This document shows, one piece after another, positions 1-7,953 of a DNA stretch of 64,000 nt. The translations under genes and the position numbers were made by a program. Source of the DNA: Neptuniibacter victor (GTDB taxonomy: Bacteria; Pseudomonadota; Gammaproteobacteria; Pseudomonadales; Balneatricaceae). Positions within the stretch are counted from its first letter, which is position 1, and every line of letters starts with the position of its first letter. The DNA is taken from contig AP025763.1 of the NCBI GenBank assembly GCA_027943745.1, positions 806,001 to 870,000 on the forward strand, given 5' to 3'. Below the pieces are notes generated by a model. That model was not told where the DNA came from. It saw only the letters and a list, made by a program, of their open reading frames with translations, and ran no database searches.

Positions 1-118
1 AGTACGTAATCTTGATGATACCGAGGTTGCTGCCATGCAAGCAGCCGCTGATCAGGGTATGAAAGAAAAATCCGCTGAGTTCAAAGATAGCGGTGCAGAG
101 ATTTACCATAAGGTATAA
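1..118 (+). CDS. thiC: Phosphomethylpyrimidine synthase ThiC, C-terminal end only
   Basis: An open frame enters from the left edge and stops at 116-118. The last 38 residues resemble the extreme C-terminus of ThiC, the radical-SAM enzyme that makes the hydroxymethylpyrimidine part of thiamine: a conserved VR near the start of the segment, then GMKEKSAEF and GAEIYHKV, matching the GM..MS..F...GGEIY ending I remember for E. coli ThiC. The catalytic region and the iron-sulfur cysteines lie outside the window, so the call rests on the tail alone. A strong terminator follows 16 bases after the stop, so this is the end of a transcription unit. Confidence 0.65.
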   Translation, partial: VRNLDDTEVAAMQAAADQGMKEKSAEFKDSGAEIYHKV

Positions 119-133
119 TATTAACTGTATCTT

Positions 134-160
134 AAAGCCGCTTTTCTAAGCGGCTTTTTT
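134..160 (+). terminator. Rho-independent terminator after thiC
   Basis: A perfect 10-bp stem (AAAGCCGCTT at 134-143 with AAGCGGCTTT at 148-157) and a 4-base loop run into a T tract ending at 160. Confidence 0.9.
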
Positions 161-178
161 ATTTCAAGAGGGGGACAG

Positions 179-418
179 ATGACAGAGGAATTACTGAAGT
201 ACTTATTGGTCACTCTGTTGGTTCTATTTGCTTTTATTCCCGTCACGCTTAATGCGCTTAAACGCCGACGTGAGAATCCGCCTCCAATGGCTGCACATGA
301 TCGTAAGTTATATCGATTATGGCGCTCAGATCCGGAAGCGTATCAAAGGCAATATGGTCAATTAGATGAGCAATATAGTGAAGCTCAAAAGAAAAAAGGC
401 GATGACTCCAAGGCATGA
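179..418 (+). CDS. Small single-pass membrane protein, unknown function
   Basis: A 79-residue protein. A hydrophobic segment (about residues 5-25) is followed by a basic stretch and a charged, helix-prone tail rich in Arg, Tyr, Gln and Lys, suggesting an N-terminal anchor with a cytoplasmic tail. The start is supported by a purine-rich AAGAGGGGGA just upstream. It sits alone between the thiC terminator and the c-di-GMP gene. I do not recognise the family and propose no function. Confidence 0.65.
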   Translation: MTEELLKYLLVTLLVLFAFIPVTLNALKRRRENPPPMAAHDRKLYRLWRSDPEAYQRQYGQLDEQYSEAQKKKGDDSKA

Positions 419-529
419 TCTAAGTACATAAAGCACACAGTTGTTCTCTTGTTGATCTATATCAATAGTTTTGGTGTGTGTTTAAGCTATCTGCCTATAG
501 CGATGTGACGTGTGAGTGTTTAGCATTTA

Positions 530-1654
530 ATGCACTATTCCAATCATCTGCCTGTGCATCAATGTCATATACTCTTTTTTACAACATTCTTGCGTTCTTG
601 TTACCAACCGGTTGGGCGGTATGAGAGGGTAATAAATAGTACAACCTTTATCACTCTGGTAAATAATGTTGCGCTCTTACTGGCTATGGGCGTACTTTAT
701 GATGCTTTTTCACTTAGAAGATCGCGCCTGTCTTTTTGGACTAAATGTGTTGCGGGCTTACTGATTGGTTTGATCGGCATAACGATTATGTCGATGCCTC
801 TCTCGCTTGTGAGTGGGGTTATTATTGATGCGCGCTCTATTTTATTGTCCGTTTCAGGGCTCTTTTTTGGTGTTATTCCTTCAGTCATCGCTGCAGTGAT
901 GACCATCTGCTTCCGGTTGTTTGAAGGAGGGCAGGGAGCACTTGCTGGTGTATTGATCATTCCAGTCTCCGTTATGATTGGGCTGTTTTTTCGTTGGCGT
1001 CATCAAGTGAATGTAGGGGATGACATTTCAATAAAATGGAATGAGCTTTATGTGATGGGGGTCGTGGTTCATAGTGGAATGATGCTATGCCTAACGGTAT
1101 TACCTAATGCTGCGTATAAGGAAGTTTTAAACGGTATATTCCTTCCAGTTATGTTTCTTTTTCCATTGGCGACCGTGGCGTTGGGTGTTCTTCTGTCACA
1201 CCAATTTGAGCGTAGAAAAACGGTGCAGGCGTTGCGAGAAAGTGAGCATAGAAGTGCACTTTCAATGCAGAAGTTGGAAGCAACGTTTGCGGCGATCCCT
1301 GACTTACTGTTTGAAATGGATATTAATGGTCGCTATTACGCTTGTCATACCGCATCTAAAGATGATTTGGTGGCGCCGGAAGAGGAGTTGCTGGGAAATA
1401 CTGTTTTTGATGTTATGCCCTATGAGTCCGCTGCGAAAGTAATTGAAGCATTAAGAGTAGCGCAAAAAGAAAATGTCTCTAGAGGTGTTCAGGTTTTTTT
1501 GCCAATAGGTGACAGAGATGGTGAATTTGAGTTGTCTGTATCGAAGAAGCAGGCCGTTGGTGGACAACCTGAGCGCTTTATTGTTCTTTCGCGAGATATC
1601 AGCGAGCGAAAAAAAAGCAGAGCAAGAGTTACATATAGCCGCGACAGCATTTGA
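530..1654 (+). CDS. N-terminal half of a frameshifted c-di-GMP enzyme: 5TMR-LYT-type sensor plus PAS
   Basis: Membrane sensor part of a signalling protein whose enzymatic part is in another frame. Residues about 35-220 hold five or six hydrophobic helices with DARSILLSVSGLFFG and a following RLFEGGQGALAG, typical of the 5TMR-LYT module of LytS-like and diguanylate cyclase receptors. A PAS-like domain follows at about 240-365 and ends in DISERKK, the usual PAS exit. After an A8 run (1609-1616) the frame degenerates and stops at 1654, while the downstream frame resumes the expected sequence. The start is uncertain: ATG 530 lacks a clear ribosome site, and TTG 591 would remove a non-conserved N-terminus. 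See the next entry and the frameshift finding. Confidence 0.7.
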   Translation: MHYSNHLPVHQCHILFFTTFLRSCYQPVGRYERVINSTTFITLVNNVALLLAMGVLYDAFSLRRSRLSFWTKCVAGLLIGLIGITIMSMPLSLVSGVIIDARSILLSVSGLFFGVIPSVIAAVMTICFRLFEGGQGALAGVLIIPVSVMIGLFFRWRHQVNVGDDISIKWNELYVMGVVVHSGMMLCLTVLPNAAYKEVLNGIFLPVMFLFPLATVALGVLLSHQFERRKTVQALRESEHRSALSMQKLEATFAAIPDLLFEMDINGRYYACHTASKDDLVAPEEELLGNTVFDVMPYESAAKVIEALRVAQKENVSRGVQVFLPIGDRDGEFELSVSKKQAVGGQPERFIVLSRDISERKKSRARVTYSRDSI

Positions 1655-3317
1655 TTCACAAGAAGGGATGATGATTACAGATGAGCGGCATAGGATTTTG
1701 CGTGTAAATAACGCCTTTACTCGTGTGACTGGCTATAACTCGGAGGAGGTTGTTGGGCAGACCCCTGCTGTATTGCAATCAGGCAAGCATCAGGAAGCGT
1801 TTTATCTCGACATGGCTAAAAGCCTTAAAGATCACAATTATTGGCAAGGTGAAATCTGGAATAAGCGAAAATCAGGTGAACTGTACCCCCAGTACCTGAC
1901 GATCACGGCAGTACAAAGCGAAGCTGGTGGAATTACCAACTATGTTGGCGCCTTCACTGATATTACTCAGCGGAAGAAAGATGAAGCGGACATCCATAAA
2001 TTGGCTTTTTATGATGCCCTTACAGGTTTGCCTAATCGCCGTTCGTTGCAAGAAAGGTTGGACAGTGCACTACATTCAGCGCGTATAACAAAACAGTTAG
2101 GCGCGGTCTTATTTATTGATCTTGATAATTTTAAAAATTTAAACGATACCAAAGGTCACGATCTGGGTGATCAGCTGCTTGTCGAGGTGGCCAAGCGTTT
2201 AAGTCGGTGTGTTCGCAATGCTGATATGGTAGCGCGATTAGGGGGAGATGAATTTATTATCATCCTCGAAAACCTTGGCGTGGATGAGACTGCACTTATC
2301 TCTCAGGTAAAGCAGATTGTATCAAAGGTTATTTCGTCTCTGCATGGTGAGTTCGTGCTAGAAGGGGGCGTTCATCACAGCTCCTGTAGTGTCGGTGTGG
2401 CGCTGTTCAATGCAGATGATAGTACAGATGAAGTGATGAAACGGTCGGATATGGCCATGTATCAGGCAAAAGAGTCAGGAAAAGATACCTATAAGTTTTT
2501 TGATCCTGATGCAGAAAAAACCTTGTGTACATTGACTGAATTAGAAGCTGATTTACGAAAGGCGTTACCGCAAAAGCAATTAACGCTCTACTTTCAGGCC
2601 CAGTACCATGGCAATACTTTAATCGGGGCTGAGGTTTTGCTCCGTTGGGTTCATCCGCAAAGAGGGGTTGTCTCTCCCGCTGAATTTATCCCTCTGGCTG
2701 AAAGTACGGGGTTGATTGTACCTATAGGTGATTGGGTATTGCGTAGGGCATGCCTGCAGCTACAGTTATGGCAGGATGACGTCGCGACAAAACATCTATC
2801 ATTAGCGGTGAATGTGAGTGCGCGACAGTTCTGCCAAGAAAATTTTGTAGAGGAAATGCAAAGCTGTATCGATATGTATGGTGTTGATCCTAATCTTTTG
2901 AAGCTGGAGTTAACGGAAAGCTTAGTGCTGATCGATATCGAAGATACGATTGAGAAAATGCAGCGCTTACGAGATTTAGGTATTCGCTTCGCCCTCGATG
3001 ATTTCGGTACAGGCTATTCTTCACTGCTGCATTTAAAGCGTTTGCCATTAGATCAAATAAAAATTGATCATTCTTTTATTAGAGATATAGCAACAGATCC
3101 AGATGATGCAGAAATCGTGCAGACAATTATCGCGATGGGACAAAATCTTAGGCTGAATGTGATCGCCGAAGGTGTTGAATATGAAGAGCAGGTTGATTTT
3201 CTTAATCAAAGGAAGTGTGATTCATTTCAAGGCTATCTATTTGGGCGTCCCGAGCCAATCGAACAGTTTGCGGAAAATCATTGCACGTATATCTTGAATC
3301 AGAAGTCGATCGCTTGA
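1617..3317 (+). CDS. C-terminal half of the same c-di-GMP enzyme: PAS-GGDEF-EAL
   Basis: The open frame formally begins at 1509, but recognisable sequence starts after the A8 run at AEQELHIAATAFDSQ. Counting from codon 1509: a PAS domain (about 43-155, ending GAFTDITQRKK), a GGDEF domain with an intact LGGDEF (244-249), and an EAL domain whose signature reads EVLLR (375-379), with DDFGTG (497-502) and EGVE (554-557) also present. Both the cyclase and the phosphodiesterase motifs look active. These domains make and break cyclic di-GMP. Without the membrane sensor half this product would need its own start or a slippage event at 1609-1616. A c-di-GMP riboswitch lies about 740 bases downstream. 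Confidence 0.85.
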   Translation, partial: AEQELHIAATAFDSQEGMMITDERHRILRVNNAFTRVTGYNSEEVVGQTPAVLQSGKHQEAFYLDMAKSLKDHNYWQGEIWNKRKSGELYPQYLTITAVQSEAGGITNYVGAFTDITQRKKDEADIHKLAFYDALTGLPNRRSLQERLDSALHSARITKQLGAVLFIDLDNFKNLNDTKGHDLGDQLLVEVAKRLSRCVRNADMVARLGGDEFIIILENLGVDETALISQVKQIVSKVISSLHGEFVLEGGVHHSSCSVGVALFNADDSTDEVMKRSDMAMYQAKESGKDTYKFFDPDAEKTLCTLTELEADLRKALPQKQLTLYFQAQYHGNTLIGAEVLLRWVHPQRGVVSPAEFIPLAESTGLIVPIGDWVLRRACLQLQLWQDDVATKHLSLAVNVSARQFCQENFVEEMQSCIDMYGVDPNLLKLELTESLVLIDIEDTIEKMQRLRDLGIRFALDDFGTGYSSLLHLKRLPLDQIKIDHSFIRDIATDPDDAEIVQTIIAMGQNLRLNVIAEGVEYEEQVDFLNQRKCDSFQGYLFGRPEPIEQFAENHCTYILNQKSIA

Positions 3318-3333
3318 GCCCGCCTGCTTGGAC

Positions 3334-3819
3334 CTAGTAGCAACTCACTTGTTGGTCCCAGAATGTTTCTAGCTGCCTTAGTTGAGAGCGTAGTGTATTG
3401 AGTTCGCTATCTTGGATGAGCTGTTCCGCATTAATAAGTTCAAGATGTTGATCAAATAGCTCAGCGATAAGGGCGTGGATGGCTAGGCCTTTTTGGCTAA
3501 GCTTGATTCTGACTGAACGTAAGTCGTGCTCGGAGCGCTCCTGCTTTATATAGCCATTGCCTACCATCTTCTTTAGGTTGTAAGACACGTTTGATCCAAG
3601 ATAGTAACCTCGAGTTCTTAACTCTCCTGCAGTCATCTCTCTATCGCCAATGTTGTGCAGTAGAAGTGCTTGAACACTATTGATATCAACATAGCCTAAG
3701 GCTTCTAAACGAAATTTTAAAATATCAAGGATGCGGCGGTGTAGTCGCTCAATCAGACGGAGGCATTCTAGAAAGTCAGTCCTGTTATTCGGAGATATTT
3801 CGTTTGCTTCAAAATTCAT
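3334..3819 (-). CDS. MarR-family winged-helix transcriptional regulator
   Basis: A 161-residue protein with a MarR layout: N-terminal dimerisation helix, then NSVQALLLHNIGDREMTAGE leading to the recognition helix region GSNVSYNLKKMVGNGYI and a wing with DLRSVRIKLSQKG. It probably binds a palindromic operator as a dimer; ligand and targets are unknown. It lies convergent to the GGDEF-EAL gene with only a 16-base gap, so the two may share a termination region. No obvious target gene is adjacent. Its upstream region runs toward the c-di-GMP riboswitch, which is on the other strand. Confidence 0.85.
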   Translation of the reverse strand: MNFEANEISPNNRTDFLECLRLIERLHRRILDILKFRLEALGYVDINSVQALLLHNIGDREMTAGELRTRGYYLGSNVSYNLKKMVGNGYIKQERSEHDLRSVRIKLSQKGLAIHALIAELFDQHLELINAEQLIQDSELNTLRSQLRQLETFWDQQVSCY

Positions 3820-4055
3820 TAGAATACTGCCTTGTTAATACTGAGCTTATACAGAGATATTAGTCTTGAACGGGTAGAGTAGGCAAAGAATATAATGAGT
3901 TTGTTGATATTGCCATTAGTCTTAATTCCAAAACTGTATATAGCAAACGTGGATATTGCTGCTAATATTGTACCTAGGCTGAACAGAGTCTGAATGTTTA
4001 GAAGGAATCTATGTGTTTAGGCAAAACTGTTTAGTCGTTTTCCAGCGAATAGATC

Positions 4056-4139
4056 CTCTCTCGATAATGGCAAACCATGAGAAATCTTGGGGCGCAAAGT
4101 CACAGATCCCTAGTGGATGGCTGGGCTACCGAAAGAGAG
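4056..4139 (+). promoter_or_regulatory. Cyclic di-GMP-I (GEMM) riboswitch aptamer
   Basis: The segment carries the conserved core of the GEMM-I aptamer in the right order: GGCAAACC (4069-4076), a stem capped by a GAAA tetraloop (4080-4084 region), GGCGCAAAG (4091-4099), a small hairpin ATCC/GGAT (4106-4118), and GGCTGGGCTACC (4119-4130). An outer P1 helix can form between CTCTC (4056-4060) and GAGAG (4135-4139). This RNA class binds cyclic di-GMP and controls the gene behind it. Here the gene immediately downstream lies on the opposite strand (4145-4408), and the first same-strand gene starts at 4645. The interval 3820-4055 upstream shows no gene. Confidence 0.82.
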
Positions 4140-4144
4140 TCTGT

Positions 4145-4408
4145 CTATTTTTGCTTTAATGGATGCCCTTCAGGTAGTTGTCTTTCCATCCAAAGTGCTA
4201 GCTTGTGCTTCATGTTGATCTCGTTATCTTGGTCCTTTGCAAGGGCTTGTATAAGGCCATCTTGAACAAGTAAGCGGTAGATCGCTGTTAATTTGTTTGA
4301 AGCGCTATCTGTTGCTTCAAATTTTCCCGCCCCTCTTTTTTCAAAATATACGGCACCCACGCGCAATGCTTCTTTAACTAGTTCTGCTTCATGTTTATTT
4401 TTTTTCAT
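4145..4408 (-). CDS. Small cytoplasmic protein, DUF5062-like
   Basis: An 87-residue soluble, charged protein. The pattern KKNKHEAELVKEAL at the start, VYFEKRGAGKFEATDS in the middle and MKHKLALWMERQLPEGHPLK at the end resembles DUF5062, a short family I associate with Vibrio and related marine gammaproteobacteria; that is memory, not a search. Function unknown. The gene ends 5 bases from the riboswitch on the other strand, so any read-through transcript from the riboswitch would be antisense to it. Confidence 0.7.
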   Translation of the reverse strand: MKKNKHEAELVKEALRVGAVYFEKRGAGKFEATDSASNKLTAIYRLLVQDGLIQALAKDQDNEINMKHKLALWMERQLPEGHPLKQK

Positions 4409-4602
4409 AATCGTTGCTCTATTACCTTTACTTCAAGAGGTGGTATTTTGCTGATCTGATGAGGTTTTATTTCCAGATTTTTAAACACTGTGAATAGAAA
4501 GTGTCAGGAAAACAAGCCCTCTAGGATAAGAATAAAGTATTCATTATAGTTTTTGGGGCCCTATTGAAGCTGACTGGATCAATCGAATGCGATTAATTCT
4601 CC

Positions 4603-4611
4603 TGATATAAT
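4603..4611 (+). promoter_or_regulatory. Extended -10 promoter candidate for the YcbL-type gene
   Basis: TGATATAAT is an extended -10 element (TG at 4603-4604, TATAAT at 4606-4611) about 33 bases before the chosen start at 4645. No convincing -35 is seen, which fits an extended -10 promoter. If this is the real start site, the riboswitch at 4056-4139 would not be on the main transcript of the hydrolase gene. Confidence 0.45.
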
Positions 4612-4644
4612 GGTGATTCACTCTTGAATATCATAGAGATTAAT

Positions 4645-5274
4645 ATGAAATATCGTATTATTCCAGTTACTCCTTTTCAGCAAAATTGCACTTTGCTTTG
4701 GTGTGAAAACACAAAAAAAGCGGCCGTTGTTGATCCAGGTGGCGATTTAGGTCGCATATTGAAAGCGGTGGAAGAGGAGGGGGTTACGCTTGAGAAAATA
4801 ATGCTGACTCATGCTCATATTGATCATGCGGGAGGGACCGCTGAATTAGCAGAGAGCGTTGGTTTGCCAATTGAAGGGCCGCATCAGGGTGATCAATTTT
4901 GGATTGATGGCATGGCGCAGCAATGTGCCATGTTTAATTTTCCTCCCTGTGAAGGTTTTACACCCGATCGTTGGTTGAATGATGGTGATAAGGTGCAAGT
5001 AGGTGATAGCTCTTTTGATGTCGTTCATTGCCCAGGGCATACGCCAGGACATGTTGTTTTTTACAACAAAGATGATCAAATGGCATTAGTGGGAGATGTG
5101 CTGTTTCATGGCTCGATTGGCCGAACGGACTTTCCGCAAGGGGATCATCAGGAACTAATCTCATCAATTAAAAATAAGCTGTTTCCTTTGGGTGAGGCTG
5201 TGGAATTCATCCCTGGTCATGGACCAAGTTCAACCTTTGGTGTTGAGATGCAGAGTAATCCATTTGTTCGGTAA
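4645..5274 (+). CDS. ycbL: YcbL-type metallo-beta-lactamase-fold hydrolase (glyoxalase II-like)
   Basis: A 209-residue protein close to E. coli YcbL throughout: begins MKYRIIPVTPFQQNC, has the metal motif THAHIDHAGG, then CPGHTPGHV, GDVLF and the late FIPGHGP histidine. These supply the His/Asp ligands of a two-metal site. The family hydrolyses thioesters and is often described as glyoxalase II-like. A TTG seven codons upstream (4624) keeps the frame open, but ATG 4645 has AGAG at good spacing and matches the family start. The last 68 bases overlap the 3' end of zapE on the other strand. Confidence 0.9.
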   Translation: MKYRIIPVTPFQQNCTLLWCENTKKAAVVDPGGDLGRILKAVEEEGVTLEKIMLTHAHIDHAGGTAELAESVGLPIEGPHQGDQFWIDGMAQQCAMFNFPPCEGFTPDRWLNDGDKVQVGDSSFDVVHCPGHTPGHVVFYNKDDQMALVGDVLFHGSIGRTDFPQGDHQELISSIKNKLFPLGEAVEFIPGHGPSSTFGVEMQSNPFVR

Positions 5275-6460
5275 TGAGTTCAATAGGCAGTTTTTGATAT
5301 TCAGCTGAAGACATCTCATGTAGTCGGCTGAGTGTTCTCTTGAACGGATGGGATAGTAATTCCCCCTGATAAAGCAGCTTCATCTCGCAATGGGCGCTGA
5401 TAAACAGGTTGACTTGGCAGTCGTATAATTCGTCCACTAAGCTAATAAAGCGCCTTGCTGCATCATCCAGGTTGTTTTGAGTTACATTTCTCAAACCGGT
5501 TGTGTTCAGTTCCCCGCTTCCGTCCTCTGTGCCTCTGGCCTTTATCTGTTCCCTTTTGCTCCCTTTGAACTGGGGAACCTCACTTAAAATGATATGTTGA
5601 TAGTCAGATGCTAGTTCGATGTAGTCTCGTGATGATCTAGGCCCTTGGCATAAATCGGAGAAATTAAACCAGATGGTCTTTCCTTGTCTTGCGTTACAGC
5701 GAATCTTTCGATTACTGAGCAGAACCTCTTTCGTGGTGTGATTTTCTAGATGATGAGCCGTCAGTTGATTATAAATGCGAGCTAGGGCTTTTTTGTTGGA
5801 TACAAAAAAGGCTTTTTGATGGGTTAGTGTGCGATGACGGTGATCTATACCGCTATCTAAATGGATAGATTGCATCCGACTGTAGATCAGTTTAATTGTT
5901 GGCAAAAAACGATCACGATGCAGGCCATCGTAGTAAAGCTGTGACGGTTCTGTATTTGAGGTACTTATAATAAAGGTGCCTTGATCGAAGAGAGCCTGAT
6001 ATAGGCGACCTAAAAGCATCGCATCACCAATATCTGAAACAAAAAACTCATCAAAACAGATGACGTCATACTGTTCACTCAATTCTTGCGCGATATGCTT
6101 AAGTGGGTCGGCTTCGCCAGAATGAATAAATAGTTGTTGATGAATCATCTCCATAAAACGATGAAAATGTAGTCTTAAATAGTTCTCTTTGTTTAGGCAT
6201 CGGCAAAACAGATCCATAAGCATGGTTTTGCCTCGTCCTACAGGCCCCCATATATAAACGCCTAAAGATGACTTATTGCGTTTAGCTTGTCGTTTGTGAT
6301 GCCATTTTTTTAATGTTGAGGTTGGCTGGGTGTTAAGTACGTCAAGACAGTGCTGTAGCTGTTTGATGACCGCTATCTGAGCCCTATCTGAGGTGATGCC
6401 GGTGTTTATGACTTGAGATCTATAAAGATCATCTAGCGCATTGTTGCTGATTTTGGTCAT
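5207..6460 (-). CDS. zapE: Cell division ATPase ZapE (AFG1 family)
   Basis: A 417-residue P-loop ATPase. Walker A GPVGRGKT lies at residues 72-79, Walker B VICFDE at 133-138, and RTLSRLHEMSSAEY near the end is a family hallmark. In E. coli ZapE associates with the FtsZ ring and modulates constriction. The E. coli protein has about 375 residues. Here extra sequence includes a C-terminal tail of roughly 30 residues after the RTLSRL motif, encoded inside the 3' end of the ycbL gene on the other strand, so the tail may be weakly constrained. Confidence 0.9.
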   Translation of the reverse strand: MTKISNNALDDLYRSQVINTGITSDRAQIAVIKQLQHCLDVLNTQPTSTLKKWHHKRQAKRNKSSLGVYIWGPVGRGKTMLMDLFCRCLNKENYLRLHFHRFMEMIHQQLFIHSGEADPLKHIAQELSEQYDVICFDEFFVSDIGDAMLLGRLYQALFDQGTFIISTSNTEPSQLYYDGLHRDRFLPTIKLIYSRMQSIHLDSGIDHRHRTLTHQKAFFVSNKKALARIYNQLTAHHLENHTTKEVLLSNRKIRCNARQGKTIWFNFSDLCQGPRSSRDYIELASDYQHIILSEVPQFKGSKREQIKARGTEDGSGELNTTGLRNVTQNNLDDAARRFISLVDELYDCQVNLFISAHCEMKLLYQGELLSHPFKRTLSRLHEMSSAEYQKLPIELITEQMDYSASQHQRLNLVHDQG

Positions 6461-6513
6461 CGGAAAACTATGTGAATCATTGTCATTATCGAGTCTATTG
6501 ATCGGTCAAGCTC

Positions 6514-7521
6514 TCATTTGTGTAGGAGTTGTGCTCGTTCGAATAGCCGATTGTCTAATTTTTTATTTTTTTCAATAATCTGGTGGAGTGGTGTCTCTGT
6601 GATTTTTCCGTTTCGGACACCAATCATCACATCGTTGAAGCCTGCGCATAAGTAATCGACAGCAGATGCACCTAGGCAAGATGCTAAAACGCGATCGTGG
6701 CCGGATGGGCTACCTCCTCGTTGAATATGTCCGAGAATGCATACTTTAGGATCAAGTTGGTGTTGGTTTAATTGTTTGGCTAGGTGAGTCGTTAGGCCGG
6801 GTTTAGGGCCTTCGGCGACGACGATGATGCCGCTGGAGCCTTTTCCTTGTAAGCGATTGTTGGCTAGCTGGAAACAGATGGATTCCGCTTGAATTTCGTA
6901 TTCTGGCGCAATAATCATCTCCGCTCCGCATGCAATGCCCACATGAGTTGCGATAAATCCGGAGTTTCGGCCCATAACCTCAACTAAGAATAAATTTTCG
7001 TGGGACAGTGCGGTGTCACGTATTTTGTCGATAGCATCCAGAGCAGTATTGACGGCGGTGTCAAAACCTATGGTGTCGTCGGTACCGTAAATATCATTAT
7101 CAATAGTCCCTGGAAGCCCAATTACTTTAATATCATTTTCCTGAGTGAGAAGGTGGGCTCCCGTGAGTGAGCCGTCACCACCGATGACAACCAGTCCTTC
7201 AATTCCCTTTTCTTTAAGGACTTCGGCCGCTTGGTATCTAACCGCAGGATCTTTAAAGGCGAGACAGCGATCACTTTTGAGCAGTGTTCCGCCGCGTTGA
7301 ACAATATTGGTGACTGACGCTGAATCCATCTCAGCCATATCACCGATGATAAGCCCACTATAGCCTTTGTTAACGCCGTAAACTTTAATCCCTTGGTGAA
7401 GCGCCGCTCTTACGACTCCCCTTATTGCAGGGTTCATTCCTGGAGAGTCGCCTCCGCTGGTAAGAACTGCAATTGCGCTAGGTTTACTATCACTGCTCTG
7501 GAGATTTGGGATTTCGTACAT
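6514..7521 (-). CDS. pfkA: ATP-dependent 6-phosphofructokinase
   Basis: A 335-residue group A phosphofructokinase, converting fructose 6-phosphate to fructose 1,6-bisphosphate in glycolysis. Motifs: SGGDSPGMN near the start, GGDGS at 114-118, PGTIDND at 137-143 carrying the catalytic Asp, and MGRNSG at 183-188. GGDGS plus Gly in PGTIDND indicate the ATP-using rather than the pyrophosphate-using form, where Asp and Lys are usual. The start has a GGAAG ribosome site. The presence of Pfk suggests a complete Embden-Meyerhof pathway, which not all marine gammaproteobacteria have. Confidence 0.93.
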   Translation of the reverse strand: MYEIPNLQSSDSKPSAIAVLTSGGDSPGMNPAIRGVVRAALHQGIKVYGVNKGYSGLIIGDMAEMDSASVTNIVQRGGTLLKSDRCLAFKDPAVRYQAAEVLKEKGIEGLVVIGGDGSLTGAHLLTQENDIKVIGLPGTIDNDIYGTDDTIGFDTAVNTALDAIDKIRDTALSHENLFLVEVMGRNSGFIATHVGIACGAEMIIAPEYEIQAESICFQLANNRLQGKGSSGIIVVAEGPKPGLTTHLAKQLNQHQLDPKVCILGHIQRGGSPSGHDRVLASCLGASAVDYLCAGFNDVMIGVRNGKITETPLHQIIEKNKKLDNRLFERAQLLHK

Positions 7522-7792
7522 AGTGATTCTTCCAAGAGTTTATGATTCTGAATTAACTCTAACTTTAGCTGTTCAGCGGAGCAAGTGTCTGGCAATTGTA
7601 TTTTTCCCTTGTTAAGTGTGAGGAATTGTTTCTTTAAGCTTCTACCCAAAAAGCATTAAATTTCATTGGCTTAAATAGGGTTTTTTGCCGAGAAAAAGCC
7701 TGCTTTTAAGCAATATTTTAGGGTATTCATCCAAAATTGCTGATTCATAATTGTTAGTCGTTAAATAGCGTTGCCGTACGATAGAAGAGGGT

Positions 7793-7808
7793 GATATTTA
7801 TAAATATC
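7793..7808. promoter_or_regulatory. Perfect 16-bp palindrome in the pfkA/TAXI intergenic region
   Basis: GATATTTATAAATATC reads the same on both strands and lies 146 bases before the TAXI binding-protein gene, in a 432-base gap (7522-7953) that otherwise shows no gene. It could be an operator for the transporter operon or a chance AT-rich palindrome. No regulator gene is adjacent. Confidence 0.3.
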
Positions 7809-7953
7809 GATCGTGAAAGGTTTATCGATTGGGGATCTTTAATAAGCGATATTTGGTAAGCGTTTAGAAATAGGTCTAGTCTTAAACTGATAAAAACCAA
7901 TACGACATATTTGTGATTGATGTTGATTATAAAAACAATCCAAGGAGTTAGTT

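Noticed and set aside
4077-4265. Plus-strand frame of 62 codons just behind the riboswitch core
   Set aside because: It starts inside the aptamer, has no ribosome site and is antisense to the better-supported DUF5062-like gene.
7434-7649. Minus-strand frame of 71 codons overlapping the pfkA start
   Set aside because: It overlaps the pfkA coding start in another frame and has no recognisable domain or convincing ribosome site.
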